NCBI GenBank assembly: GCA_017472225.1
Contig: JAFUQS010000007.1
Location: forward strand, 1 to 64,000
DNA length: 64,000 nt
Source: Clostridia bacterium
GTDB taxonomy: Bacteria > Bacillota > Clostridia > Oscillospirales > Acutalibacteraceae
Direction of reading: 5' to 3'
This document shows positions 26,601 to 34,498 of the stretch, piece after piece. The notes under the pieces are model-generated. The model ran no database searches. It had not been told where the DNA came from and worked only from the letters and a program-made list of their open reading frames with translations. Both the position numbers and the translations under genes were made by a program. Each line of letters begins with the position of its first letter. Within the stretch, counting starts at the first letter, position 1.

Positions 26601-29509
26601 TTACAAAGTCTTCGGATTCGGTTGATATCAGAACAGACTACAACAAAGATGCCACAAAGCTTTCTGAACTTTCATTTAAGATCAATACCAATCAGGCAAG
26701 TAAAAATGAAGACGGCAAATATGTGCTCACAGTTAAGGTTATAGACAATGCCGGTAATGAGAGTGCACTTGAAAAGATTGTTTACATTGACAGATTTGCC
26801 CCGGCAGTAACCAAGTTTGAAATTCAGGATGAAACAGCAGTTGCAATTGAAAAGCTTAATAGTGAATGGTCATCACAATACAGCTACTTCTTCAAAAAAT
26901 CAACTGAAGTATACGTTTATGTATCCGATGCTGTAATTCCTCAGCAGTATCAGGCTACACTCAAGAAGATCCCTTCGAGTGGCTATAAGACCGTAACTCT
27001 TGCATTTATTCCTTATGGTGAAAACCTTGCTGATAAGTATAGTGGTTCCTTCTCAAAAGTTGCTTATGCAGAAGATCTCATAACCGTGGATAATGAAACT
27101 TATGCAAAGTTCACCATTCCCGAGGGATTTAAGGGCTATATTGAAGCTCAGGTAGTAGATAATACTGAAAATGCAAGTAAGCTTCGCTCTATCGATGGTA
27201 CTGTTCTTGAAAATTCAGCACGTCATGAAACTCATGCAGGAATTACTTTTGAAACTCCTGAAACTGAATTTAAAACAGCAGGCGGCGAGAAGCTTTACAA
27301 CAGAAATGTTGCTGTAAAAGTTAATGTAAGAGACGATTTCTCCGGTCTTCAGAAGGTTGAATGGAAGGTTGAAAGCCCGAGAGATACGGACAAGAATACT
27401 TCAGGTGCAATAGAAATCGATGATAACGGCAACATTACAGGTGATGGCGACAATTGGGAAATTGCTCGTTCCGAGGAAAACAGTAATCTCGTTTATGAAG
27501 TTGCAAGCACCTTTAAGGTTACAAATAACAGCAATAACATTAAAGTTTATGTCAGACTTACCGATAATGCCGGTAACATAACCGAAAAAGCCATCAGCTT
27601 CAGTATAGACAAGAGTAAGCCTGTGATTTCAGTTTCTTATGATATCAATAATTCTGAAAATGCAGATGCATATTTCAATAAAACAAGAACAGCGACTGTA
27701 TATGTTAATGATGAGAACTTTGACAAGAACAATGTGACTCTTTCAGTGCTCAAGGATGGTATAGATGTCACAGAGAGTTACAATTCGCTTAAGTGGCGCA
27801 AAATGTCAAAAGAAAATAATTCCGATGACACAATTCACTATGCTAAAATCGTGTATAAAGCTGAGGGTGAATATAATTTTGACATAAGCTGCATTGACAA
27901 GGCGAATAACAAATCAGGCAAAGTTAAGTATGATGAAGCGGCAATTTCAACAAATTCAGCTACACATTTTGTTATTGATAAGACTGCACCGTCAGTATCT
28001 GTAAACTACTCAAGCGATGCAAGAGTAGCTAATGGTAAATATTTCAACAAAACAAGATATGCAGATATTACTGTCAAAGATGTTAATATTGTAGAAAAAG
28101 ATATGAGTGTTGAAGCATTTGAAGGAACAAGAAGACTCAGCGCAAACTTTACGAACAGTAACGAACAGAGCTGGAGCACAAGGATTGCTTTTGGTTCTTC
28201 AACCTCAGCTGATGTGGATTGTACATTCAATATTACTGTAATGGACCTTGCAGGTAATGTTTGCACTGATAGTCAGGCTAACTATAACGATACTTCATCT
28301 GCAAGACATGAATTTACCATTGATAAGGTTGCTCCTACAGTGACTATTACCGGTAATGGTGTTAACTTTGGTGGTGCAAGTGACGAGGATGTAATTAACT
28401 TTGTTATTTCAACACAGGACAGAAATTATGGTTCAGTAAATGCATGGGTAAAAATCAATACAATTAAAGAAGTTGATGGTGTCGCCGAATTTACAACTGA
28501 AAACAGTCCGATTATTGCAAAGAGTGGAACAAAGTATGTTGTTTCTACCGGCGATGGTACTAACAGAAATATTCTTAAGGATGGTATTTACAGTATTTAT
28601 TGCTCACTTACCGACCTTGCAGGTAATAGCTACCAGTCGGCTACAGTAGGCGGCTCCAGAGTAAGTAAGAGAAGTGATAACTATATCACCTTCTTGTCAG
28701 TAAACAGAAATGGATCGACCTTTACTGTAGATAATAATACTGCAGATAGCATTGGAAAATTTATTAACGAACCGTTCGATGTTGTTATTTCAGAATTTAA
28801 TGTTTCTGATATAACCAAAACAGTAATTACTGTTTTCCGTGATAACGAAGAAATCGTTTTGGAGGATGGTGAATTTGATATAAAAACTGTATCATCCGGA
28901 ATTACGGAGGGGTATCAGCGTGTTTATACTATCGATAAGTCAAACTTCCAGGAAGACGGTCATTATAGCATTGAGGTTTCGTCAGTTGACAGTTTGGGCA
29001 ATCCTTCTGTTTGTCCTTCAACAGTGGTTAATTTCATTGTCGACAAGACAGTTCCTGAACTCAATGTTCTTGTGAATTATGATGCTGATGCAAACTATCA
29101 TACATTCAAGCCTGAAGAGGGCACTGAAGCAATGAAGTTCAAATTTGCAATTGTTGATGATAATATTAACTATGATTCTGTCAAAGTTGAACTTTATGAC
29201 AGAACAGGTTCAATCGTAAATATTTCCGATCTCGATTACGATGCTGCAGGTAACTTTATGTTTGAAATTCAGCAGAGTAAAGAGGCTTATGAAAAGATGA
29301 TTATTGTATATAGTGACATGGCAGGAAACGAGGGTGAAATACTCACTCTTAATAATGTCACTGTCAATGCAAGCGGTTGGGTAAGATTCTACAATAATGC
29401 AGCATTGAGAAACAGCATATTTGTAGCTGTGGCATTACTGTTCATTTTTGCAATTATTCTTATCATCGTCATAGCAAAGAAAAAGAGAAAAAATCAGGAC
29501 GAAGCATAA
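20654..29509 (+). CDS. giant Ig-like repeat surface protein (2951 aa)
   Basis: Signal peptide about 1-33; a Thr/Glu-rich low-complexity stretch (about 38-135) like a wall-spanning stalk; two near-identical 120-residue modules (about 140-260 and 260-378, each starting LEGLYLRYVEKTQEGG); then about 2200 residues of Ig-like repeats with the recurrent ending VxDNAGN/VTDNAGN. The phrase NFLTFGxFxN recurs near nt 23390, 25230 and 26070. A C-terminal TM helix (about 2915-2940) followed by KKKRKNQDEA anchors it; there is no LPXTG. ATG 20654 suits AAGGAG better than GTG 20645. It is probably the extracellular effector or adhesin of the island. Its short cytoplasmic tail carries no obvious FHA target. 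Confidence 0.85.
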   Translation: MFKKNSKASKFLSCLLVVIMLFSCTPIQIFAVEESTVTEETTEQTSEEETTTEKPSEEETTSEEETSENETTTEKPSEETTTEETSEEETTSEEETSEETTAKEETSAVQQDVTEETSETETTEKKDDESETTEPDSVTPSLEGLYLRYVEKTQEGGIYFNVTNLTAGSTYDIKVELYSGETLLQTKTRRSTASNAGTVGGTFYTVGVSSSWSYTEWTAFAHVVPTHVKLYVDGEYASTVSVASDVAENWSTWHGVLAAPTLEGLYLRYVEKTQEGGLYFNVTNLVPGDTYDIQVELYSGDSLLQTKTRKSTASKAGTVGGTFYTVGVSSSWTYTEWTAYDYVVPTHAKLFVDGIYASTTSVDEGVATGWADWYGTSDTVVCAIGSTPYSSFENAVKAAKSGDTIVVKSNAVVKEKISLDSSIKVEISDGVTLTFEKNSFSDITNNLSESAIGAKVVAINDDHSSTYFFVDNQWKLIVAYVDKVACSTFSAAFNTATAGKTITVVEDCSVGSVSNSNTVTVVVNSGVTLTADSAFDFKGTLNVVGSVVLNGGVYDFSDANLVGSGNIIIASGKVVAPTTWTSDNFKAKANTYFSQSSDGAILVSNDSVNYEIDNGVWYEKEAPELSAITVTPADDWTTSATLNFTASDRLSGLNNVTVNGKSIYVAGKTSFSYTANSNGTYTVVVTDADKNTVSKKVEINNIDVDEPKIETDYQFDGEWTNSSLPVEFTVIDELSGLKEVYYTINDGDKVDVTEKLNDNKIVFDSLEDGEYKIIVTATDKLENKNEYTLLVKKDITAPVVTDNYDYNGIWTNSDKDISFNCSAEVSGVKKVTYKVADKASKEVQLNDEGEFTVSKEELVDGKYVVEVTVLDNAGNTCTHSVTVMKDTVSPSVSGYELDVTDMDNNVFENVLNFLTFGTFFNEKLVIKVKTENDKSEATNVNTAIDVVTLFINGKVYDTEETDENGVATFSIDKNSEILKDGKLAVAVSAKVVDEAENLSEEVALTTKNTDGLKDSSILFETQAPKISVDFSDIDYKAENDKWAKDSYVFDVKVSDISNVDESNNELWSGLRSVVVKLNDKVITQSDDEESVKLRTDFYTDEEKVDELSFKIASSQVDSAKDGKYVIDITVIDNAGNESNLKETVYVDAIIPEIDGFAFGTSETFDAGTLAENVLEKDYGYFFQAATKVVIKSKDKTVSSGIKSISYYLIDSAENIYYLNKDNKLVSFEDETNFKSVAVDENNEISFVVPAGFKGNIVAYATDNVGHESSSKTPDGVITETPEQHKEAEKHIEITVGTEPVVPADDTNKAIFAEDVKLTIGISDLFCGIKSAKITNEVNGKVYNYSADDESWKVDAEENNLVTKISRDIVVDTEAENVKISVEMVDNSGNTSTDSIVFTLDKSAPVIEMSNKFAWDEEGYNIKFNKVSDEISGIERVVYFTTDDKDKEFSKEEVLKCTNVVEDEPEYSILVKNETDDLYYHIYAIDRANNITCIKSYINVDYDLPSATDFKVEILEKDATVAEKFINFLTFGNYSNKSFEIKVTVKDPECSFGLDSITLWSLKEEGYVKVEDAQLSFAASRIGATGSTATGVFKIKAEDFDGKGLAVSAQDVNGNNIDDAIKFTLTQMGTKIPDSFTSDVFGIDEKAPEIDLSFNEDAEGTGSDRTYRKIEDVRITAKANDEMSGISFIKVYVTYNKLNKETDVNEEITKLIAEEYFNENSGDGKIENISIPVECTSDNGIYKITAQAGDNTNIFTNVSEVVYVGNIGTNPSEGEDAQEVYVDVNAPDFDSVEVEIINDSKVAKAINFLTFGNFFNESVKITVNSYDEDKTSGISGTQLWLDQYYVHNASSLVDSQEYTSKTVSSGYDREKGRYQHTDEYIIPLADLNGIMGNVRIAVTDNSGYTTTKSISQISDKDEVLSDILMLETFAPEIKVSAPSPVYGENWYADDVEFGVDITDVTNVSGSDLASGIQSVQVAINGVAITKSSDSVDIRTDYNKDATKLSELSFKINTNQASKNEDGKYVLTVKVIDNAGNESALEKIVYIDRFAPAVTKFEIQDETAVAIEKLNSEWSSQYSYFFKKSTEVYVYVSDAVIPQQYQATLKKIPSSGYKTVTLAFIPYGENLADKYSGSFSKVAYAEDLITVDNETYAKFTIPEGFKGYIEAQVVDNTENASKLRSIDGTVLENSARHETHAGITFETPETEFKTAGGEKLYNRNVAVKVNVRDDFSGLQKVEWKVESPRDTDKNTSGAIEIDDNGNITGDGDNWEIARSEENSNLVYEVASTFKVTNNSNNIKVYVRLTDNAGNITEKAISFSIDKSKPVISVSYDINNSENADAYFNKTRTATVYVNDENFDKNNVTLSVLKDGIDVTESYNSLKWRKMSKENNSDDTIHYAKIVYKAEGEYNFDISCIDKANNKSGKVKYDEAAISTNSATHFVIDKTAPSVSVNYSSDARVANGKYFNKTRYADITVKDVNIVEKDMSVEAFEGTRRLSANFTNSNEQSWSTRIAFGSSTSADVDCTFNITVMDLAGNVCTDSQANYNDTSSARHEFTIDKVAPTVTITGNGVNFGGASDEDVINFVISTQDRNYGSVNAWVKINTIKEVDGVAEFTTENSPIIAKSGTKYVVSTGDGTNRNILKDGIYSIYCSLTDLAGNSYQSATVGGSRVSKRSDNYITFLSVNRNGSTFTVDNNTADSIGKFINEPFDVVISEFNVSDITKTVITVFRDNEEIVLEDGEFDIKTVSSGITEGYQRVYTIDKSNFQEDGHYSIEVSSVDSLGNPSVCPSTVVNFIVDKTVPELNVLVNYDADANYHTFKPEEGTEAMKFKFAIVDDNINYDSVKVELYDRTGSIVNISDLDYDAAGNFMFEIQQSKEAYEKMIIVYSDMAGNEGEILTLNNVTVNASGWVRFYNNAALRNSIFVAVALLFIFAIILIIVIAKKKRKNQDEA
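20770..20985 (+). repeat. Thr/Glu-rich coding repeats
   Basis: Imperfect tandem codons for S/T-E-E-E-T-T (GAAGAAACAACTACAGA-type words) within the giant gene. This is low-complexity coding sequence prone to length variation, not a CRISPR array. Confidence 0.7.
21068..21780 (+). repeat. 360-bp tandem duplication inside the giant gene
   Basis: Two direct copies with the same start (CTTGAAGGTCTTTATCT) at about 21075 and 21435, strongly conserved in protein and DNA, indicating recent intragenic duplication. Confidence 0.8.
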
Positions 29510-29527
29510 TTTATTCTGTGAAAAATT

Positions 29528-29559
29528 ATTGACGGCATTCTAAAAAGAATGCCGCCAAT
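29528..29559 (+). terminator. terminator-like hairpin after the giant gene
   Basis: ATTGACGGCATTCT (29528-29541) pairs with AGAATGCCGCCAAT (29546-29559), leaving one mismatch. It is followed by AATACTTTAATTTT. It probably ends the first island operon. Confidence 0.65.
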
Positions 29560-29583
29560 AATACTTTAATTTTGATTGTTGTT

Positions 29584-29612
29584 ATTGTTTCTTTATCATA
29601 TAAAGAAACAAT
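29584..29612. promoter_or_regulatory. perfect 12-bp dyad upstream of the LytTR gene
   Basis: ATTGTTTCTTTA (29584-29595), five bases, TAAAGAAACAAT (29601-29612). It lies 29 bp before the LytTR start and has no U-tract. It may be an operator, for example for autoregulation, or a leader hairpin. Confidence 0.5.
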
Positions 29613-29641
29613 AAAATACGAATAAAAAAAGGGGGGAAATG

Positions 29642-30343
29642 ATGTTAAAAATTGCAATCTGCGATTCTAATAAAGTTCATCTTCAAGAAATTTACAGATC
29701 TTTGGAATGTATCTTATTTGATGAATTCGATTATATAATCGATACTTACAGCAACAGTGCAGATTTTGTAGAAAATGGAGATTTTTCTTATAACATTATT
29801 TTCCTGGAAATAGATTTATATCCTCATACCGGACTTAATGTTGCAAAATTCCTCAGAAAAAAGCATGTAACAGGCGAAATAGTTTTTTTAACCAAGGATT
29901 CAAGTTATGTTTTTGAAGGATATAAGTATAATGCTTTCGATTATTTGATTAAGCCTATTTCACTCAGTCAGCTTACAGAAGTTATTCAAAGATATGCTGA
30001 TATAAAGTTGAACAATCACAACAGTTTAATGATTAAGCATAGAAATGAATTTCATAGAATATCATTTGAAAAAATATTTTATATTCTCAGTGCAGGCAGA
30101 AAGTTAGTTCTTATTACAGAAAGTGGCAATATAGAGTACTACGGTAAGCTTATTGAGCTGGAACAGTGTTTGCCGAAAAACAAGTTCATTCGTGTTCATC
30201 AGAGTTATCTTGTTAATATTGAGCATATAGATATAATTCAACGTGAAGAGCTGCATATTGACAACGGAGATGTTGTTCCCATAAGTAGAGCACGACAGGA
30301 ATCGATTCGACAATACTGTGAAAGGTTGTCTGTTAATGCTTAA
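29642..30343 (+). CDS. LytTR-type regulator with a degenerate receiver domain
   Basis: 233 residues. The N-terminal receiver-like domain (about 1-118) keeps the first acidic residue (ICDSN) and the lysine (LIKP), but the phosphoacceptor position reads FLEID, with Glu56 where Asp is expected. The C-terminal LytTR DNA-binding domain (about 130-228) has FHRISFEKIFYILSAGRKL, and RVHQSYLVN near its end. No histidine kinase gene is adjacent. It may be an always-on regulator (Glu mimicking phospho-Asp) or be controlled by Ser/Thr phosphorylation. It sits alone between two terminators inside the island, so it may drive island genes. Start chosen at the second of two adjacent ATGs. Confidence 0.82.
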   Translation: MLKIAICDSNKVHLQEIYRSLECILFDEFDYIIDTYSNSADFVENGDFSYNIIFLEIDLYPHTGLNVAKFLRKKHVTGEIVFLTKDSSYVFEGYKYNAFDYLIKPISLSQLTEVIQRYADIKLNNHNSLMIKHRNEFHRISFEKIFYILSAGRKLVLITESGNIEYYGKLIELEQCLPKNKFIRVHQSYLVNIEHIDIIQREELHIDNGDVVPISRARQESIRQYCERLSVNA

Positions 30344-30362
30344 CATGACTTCCAAACAATAT

Positions 30363-30404
30363 AACATCCGACTTTTTATATAATGGTCGGATGTTTATTT
30401 TTTG
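30363..30404 (+). terminator. Rho-independent terminator after the LytTR gene
   Basis: AACATCCGAC (30363-30372) pairs perfectly with GTCGGATGTT (30386-30395), followed by TATTTTTT. Confidence 0.8.
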
Positions 30405-30528
30405 GTTTCATTAAGACAAAAATTACATTTATTTTACCATTTTTTACAAAAATATAAATATTAAAATCCAAGGTGGTACTATATATAAGGTTGATAATTC
30501 TTAATTATATCAATAGGAAGTGTTTTTG

Positions 30529-31269
30529 ATGAATATCGATTTTTATGTTTACACAAATACAGGTGACAGAACGGTTAACGAAGATGCTGCTGGTGTTATT
30601 AAAAAAGATAACAGCTATTGCTTTTATGTTGCTGATGGTTTAGGTGGACATAAAAATGGTGCAATCGCTTCCCAATGTGTAAGAGGTTATATGGAGTTGT
30701 CTTATCAAAGAGGTTACCACACACAACCTGATTTCCTTGAAAAGGCATTTGAAGGTATGCAGCGTGTAATAAATTTAATGCAGGAAGAAAAAGAAGCATA
30801 TCGAAAAATGAAAACCACAGCAGCTATTTTAACTATTAAAGATGGAAAAGCTTCCTGGGGACACATAGGGGATAGCCGGGTTTATTACTTCAAAAATAAA
30901 AGCTTTGTAGAAAGATCTTTTGACCACAGTGTACCTCAGATGCTTGCTTTCACAGGTGAAATCAGTGAAGAAGAGATAGCACATCATCCGGATCGTTCCA
31001 AGCTTTTCAGAGCTTTAGGTATGGATTTTGAAGGTGATTACGGTCACGAAATTGACCACAAAGAAGTAGAACTTAATTCCGGAGATGTTTTTCTGCTTTG
31101 CAGTGACGGCTTTTGGGAATGGATGGACTTTGAGGTAGTAAAGGAAAAAATACTACAGGGTCTTACATCGGAAGAGGTTTTGGAAAGCACAGCATTTGAC
31201 ATATTCAAATGCCGTAAGCTAAGCGATGAATTGGATAATTTATCGGCGGTAATGATCAGAATAATGTAA
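30529..31269 (+). CDS. PP2C-type Ser/Thr protein phosphatase (island copy 2)
   Basis: 246 residues. Motifs: TVNEDAAG, VADGLGGHKNG at about 37-47, GHIGDSRVYYF at about 112, LLCSDGFWEWM at about 187, DNLSAVMI near the C-terminus. The variant VADGLGG (Leu for Met) is tolerated in the family. ATG 30529 follows AGGAAG with 8-nt spacing. It opens the second transcription unit of the island and is followed 13 nt later by an FHA gene. Confidence 0.9.
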   Translation: MNIDFYVYTNTGDRTVNEDAAGVIKKDNSYCFYVADGLGGHKNGAIASQCVRGYMELSYQRGYHTQPDFLEKAFEGMQRVINLMQEEKEAYRKMKTTAAILTIKDGKASWGHIGDSRVYYFKNKSFVERSFDHSVPQMLAFTGEISEEEIAHHPDRSKLFRALGMDFEGDYGHEIDHKEVELNSGDVFLLCSDGFWEWMDFEVVKEKILQGLTSEEVLESTAFDIFKCRKLSDELDNLSAVMIRIM

Positions 31270-31282
31270 AAGAAGGAATAAT

Positions 31283-31855
31283 ATGGCCATTATAAGTTGT
31301 GCAAACAATCACTATTTTGATGATGAGAAATATAATCAGTGCCCTTTTTGCAACATTGAGAACGATATTTTTGAGGAAGACAAAACAGTGGCAAAATTTG
31401 AAGATTCTGATTGGAGTCAGTTTTTTGATAATATTCCTGATGAATCATTGACAAAAGCTTTTTTTGAAGATGTGTCTGACGATGATGACAGAACGATAGG
31501 TCTTTTACAGGTTGAAACAAAAAGTAATCCCGTTGCAGGATGGTTGGTTTGTACAAGCGGAAGCGTTAAAGGGAAAAGCTATGAGCTGCATTTAGGAAGA
31601 AATTATATCGGACGGAAGAAGGACATGGATGTAGTACTTACTGATGACGATACGATTTGTCGTCAAAGACATTTTTCAATTATCTATGATCCTAAGTCCA
31701 ACGAGTTTTATGCAGTTCCTGATGATGGATTTATATATATAAATAATGTTTCCATAACACAAGCGGCAAAGCTTATTGATGGTGATGAAATACATGTAGG
31801 TAATACATTTTATACATTTATTGCTTATTGTAATGAGAATAGGAGATGGTTATGA
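31283..31855 (+). CDS. zinc-ribbon plus FHA adaptor protein
   Basis: 190 residues, cytoplasmic. The N-terminus has a rubredoxin/zinc-ribbon-like knuckle, C-x3-HYFDDEKYNQCPFC (about 6-22). Between about 32 and 75 are acidic Thr motifs, EEDKTVAKFED and DDDDRTIGLLQ, good candidates for kinase sites. The FHA domain (about 85-190) has NYIGRKKDMDVVL and RQRHFSIIYD; the NGT loop is poorly conserved. The 36257 protein has the same architecture, including the PVxGWLVC phrase. Its stop overlaps the start of the vWA-FHA gene by 4 nt. Confidence 0.8.
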   Translation: MAIISCANNHYFDDEKYNQCPFCNIENDIFEEDKTVAKFEDSDWSQFFDNIPDESLTKAFFEDVSDDDDRTIGLLQVETKSNPVAGWLVCTSGSVKGKSYELHLGRNYIGRKKDMDVVLTDDDTICRQRHFSIIYDPKSNEFYAVPDDGFIYINNVSITQAAKLIDGDEIHVGNTFYTFIAYCNENRRWL

Positions 31856-33543
31856 TTAGATTTATAAAAAAATTATCATCTATATTGTTATTGCTGATGA
31901 TATTTACATTAACAGCTGATGCGGCAGAAGAATTTGAAGTTGCGCAGATTAAATCAAAGCTGCCATATATAGATGTAGAGGTAGTAACCAATGAGACCAT
32001 AGAACCGTCAGATGTTGTTGCCGAGCTTGATAGCATATCTCTTAAAACAAATTCGGTGCTTGATTGTAATTTTCAATCGGTCACTACATATGTTTCTGTT
32101 TTGATAGATATTTCTAATTCTATAAGTCAGTCGGATCTAGAAGCAATAAAACAATTGATAAAAGACTACTCTGTTGATTTTGTAAACACGCAGAATCAAT
32201 TGGTTGTTTATACCTTCGGTTCGGAGTTGAACCAACTTACACAGATTGGTGATTCTCCTGAACAAGTTGCGCAAAAATTAGATACTATAGAATATGATTA
32301 TGACGGAACAGATTTCTTCGGTGCCATTTCTGAAGTTCATAAAAAAAGTAAAGCGAGCACTGCTGAAAGACAGTACATGATTGTCTTTTCTGATGGTTAC
32401 GATGAAGCTGTTAAAGGCAATGAAAGTTATGAAGAAATCACAAGACAAATCAGTTGTCATGATGTTCCTGTTTATGCTATGTGTCTTGAGAGTGCAACAA
32501 CTCATGCTTCTCAGATATTTGGTGATATTGCCAGAAGCTCAGGTGGATCTATTGTAATTTTTGATGAAGAAAATGCTGAGGAAAAATTTGACGGATTGCA
32601 GCAACGGATAAATAGTGTAAAACGAATCAGTTTTACAACTGATTCCAACACTCCTGTCGGAAAGAAAAACTTAACAGTAAGAATTGCTGATAAGAAAATA
32701 ACAGCACAAATTGAAGCGACTGAATATGTGGCTGATGGCGATGCGCCAAAAGTAACATCACTTTTATGGAATAATAGTGAGCAGTGCTTTGAGATTACAT
32801 TCAGCGAGGAGGTTGTGATCACTGATTCAGAAACGAATTTTATCATCAAAAATCATAATGAAAAAATTATAGGTATAAAACAGATTTCGGGTGAAGGTGC
32901 ATCATGGCGAATTTACACAGATGACGATATATATACCGGAACTTATACTATAGCTTTTTCCGGTATTACTGATGATTCTTTTGAAAAAAATCTTCTGTCA
33001 GACAGTCAGATAAGCCTTGAAGTAAAAGGAAAATCACCTGTTCTTAAGGTGCTGGGTTTCTGGTGGGTATTGGTTCCCTTCGTTTTCCTTGGAGCACTGT
33101 GGGGTATTCTTATTCATGTTAAGAAAAAGAAGAATGTAAAAACCATTAAAGAAATCTTTGAAACCCAATACGAAGTACAATACGAAGAAGAATACAAAGA
33201 GCGAAAAAAAGAAGTTAATGTTATAAAAGCACAGGAACCTGTAAAAATGAATCACATAACATTATATGTTAGTGATGGCAGAGGAACCTTGAAAAAGCTT
33301 CAGATTGAGTTTTACAAAAGTATTATTGTCGGACGTGGACAAGGCTGTGAGGTCATAATCCCTGATAACAGAATGTCGAGGCAACATTTTGCTATAGAAC
33401 ATGGCAACACGGTGTGGGTTCTCAAAGATCTTAATACCACAAACGGAACTTATCTGAATGGCATAAGGTTGGTTCAAAGTCAGGTAATAAAATCCGGTGA
33501 CAAAATTTCTGCTGGAAATATGACGATAACTGTCGAATTTTAA
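31852..33543 (+). CDS. transmembrane vWA-FHA receptor-like protein
   Basis: 563 residues. Signal peptide about 1-24; an extracellular vWA domain (about 80-250) with an intact MIDAS (DISNS at about 86-90, the Thr of DGTDFF, the Asp of FSDGYD); a beta-rich region (about 265-395); TM helix about 401-424; a Lys/Glu-rich cytoplasmic linker; and a C-terminal FHA domain (about 465-563) with IVGRGQGCEVII, MSRQHFAI and TTNGTYLNG, the best preserved FHA of the island. It can couple external ligand binding to internal phospho-Thr binding. ATG 31852 is used because AGGAG at 31841-31845 abuts the earlier ATG. Confidence 0.88.
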   Translation: MIRFIKKLSSILLLLMIFTLTADAAEEFEVAQIKSKLPYIDVEVVTNETIEPSDVVAELDSISLKTNSVLDCNFQSVTTYVSVLIDISNSISQSDLEAIKQLIKDYSVDFVNTQNQLVVYTFGSELNQLTQIGDSPEQVAQKLDTIEYDYDGTDFFGAISEVHKKSKASTAERQYMIVFSDGYDEAVKGNESYEEITRQISCHDVPVYAMCLESATTHASQIFGDIARSSGGSIVIFDEENAEEKFDGLQQRINSVKRISFTTDSNTPVGKKNLTVRIADKKITAQIEATEYVADGDAPKVTSLLWNNSEQCFEITFSEEVVITDSETNFIIKNHNEKIIGIKQISGEGASWRIYTDDDIYTGTYTIAFSGITDDSFEKNLLSDSQISLEVKGKSPVLKVLGFWWVLVPFVFLGALWGILIHVKKKKNVKTIKEIFETQYEVQYEEEYKERKKEVNVIKAQEPVKMNHITLYVSDGRGTLKKLQIEFYKSIIVGRGQGCEVIIPDNRMSRQHFAIEHGNTVWVLKDLNTTNGTYLNGIRLVQSQVIKSGDKISAGNMTITVEF

Positions 33544-33560
33544 AAGCAAGGAGATAATCT

Positions 33561-34391
33561 ATGGATGTTTTAACTACTTGCCCTCATTGTTTTAAAAATA
33601 AAAATAATACTCCTTCTTGTCCTAATTGTGGTTATATTACAGGTAATGAGAAGCACACTGATGTAATAAAACCTTTTACGGTTATGGAAAACAGGTATTT
33701 AATGGGCAATGTGCTTGGAAGAGGCGGTTTTGGTGTTACATATGTTGCTTATGATAAGTTTGCTGAAAAAATATGCGCAATAAAAGAGTATATGCCTCAG
33801 GAATATGCTGTCAGAGATGAAAACACCAATTATATTAAACCTACAAATCAGAAAAGTGCAGAGATATTCAATCATGGAAAGATGCGCTTTATTGATGAAG
33901 CGAAAATACTTTACAAGTTAGAAAAAACCTATGCGGTAGTAAAATTTTTAGGCTTATTTGAAGCTAACAATACTGCTTATTTGGTTATGGAATATTTGGA
34001 TGGTGTCAATCTCAAAAGGTTAGTGAATTCCTATGGAGGAAAAATACCTATTCCTCTTGCAAATGAGGTTCTTGTTACCGTTGCCAGCACTATGATGGAA
34101 ATACATAAATATGGTATTTTGCACAGAGATATCACACCTGAAAATATTTATATAACTAGAGAAGGTGCGGTTAAGCTTATTGATTTTGGTGCAGCAAGAA
34201 ATTACCTTACTGCACAGAATAATGGAATGTCTGTGTTTCTCAAGCCCGGATTTGCACCTCCGGAGCAGTATAGCAGTAAAGGTGAGCAAGGCAAATACAC
34301 TGATGTTTATGCCGTAGCAGCTGTTTATTATAATATTGTGTCCGGCAAAAAAATTCCTGATGCTCTTTACAGAGTGAGGGGAGAAAATTAA
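33561..34391 (+). CDS. Ser/Thr kinase N-terminal part of a frameshifted kinase-FHA protein
   Basis: 276 residues as written. It starts with a zinc ribbon (CPHC at 7-10, CPNCG at 20-24), then a kinase domain from about 45: GRGGFGVTYVAYD, the Lys of CAIKEYMP, HRDITPENIYI, LIDFGAARNY and GFAPPEQYSS. It stops shortly after the F-helix region at GEN*, missing the last part of the C-lobe. The missing part (LYELNCGVSKKNSDAIDKAL ... DRFQDF) continues at once in the -1 frame through 34394-34498 and joins the FHA frame. The break is beside a GGGG run at 34378-34381. It is either a one-base deletion, a sequence error or a non-canonical frameshift. No TM helix. Confidence 0.8.
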   Translation: MDVLTTCPHCFKNKNNTPSCPNCGYITGNEKHTDVIKPFTVMENRYLMGNVLGRGGFGVTYVAYDKFAEKICAIKEYMPQEYAVRDENTNYIKPTNQKSAEIFNHGKMRFIDEAKILYKLEKTYAVVKFLGLFEANNTAYLVMEYLDGVNLKRLVNSYGGKIPIPLANEVLVTVASTMMEIHKYGILHRDITPENIYITREGAVKLIDFGAARNYLTAQNNGMSVFLKPGFAPPEQYSSKGEQGKYTDVYAVAAVYYNIVSGKKIPDALYRVRGEN

Positions 34392-34498
34392 CAAGTCTTT
34401 ATGAACTTAATTGCGGCGTTTCTAAAAAGAATTCTGATGCAATTGATAAAGCTTTAAGTCTCAATATACAGGACAGATTTCAGGACTTTTCGCAATTT

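Noticed and set aside
29400..29509. LPXTG sortase anchor in the giant protein
   Set aside because: The C-terminus has a TM helix and a Lys-rich tail but no LPXTG-like motif before it.
34370..34395. Programmed -1 frameshift site in the kinase-FHA gene
   Set aside because: No X-XXY-YYZ heptamer in the zero frame and no clear downstream pseudoknot; an indel is simpler.
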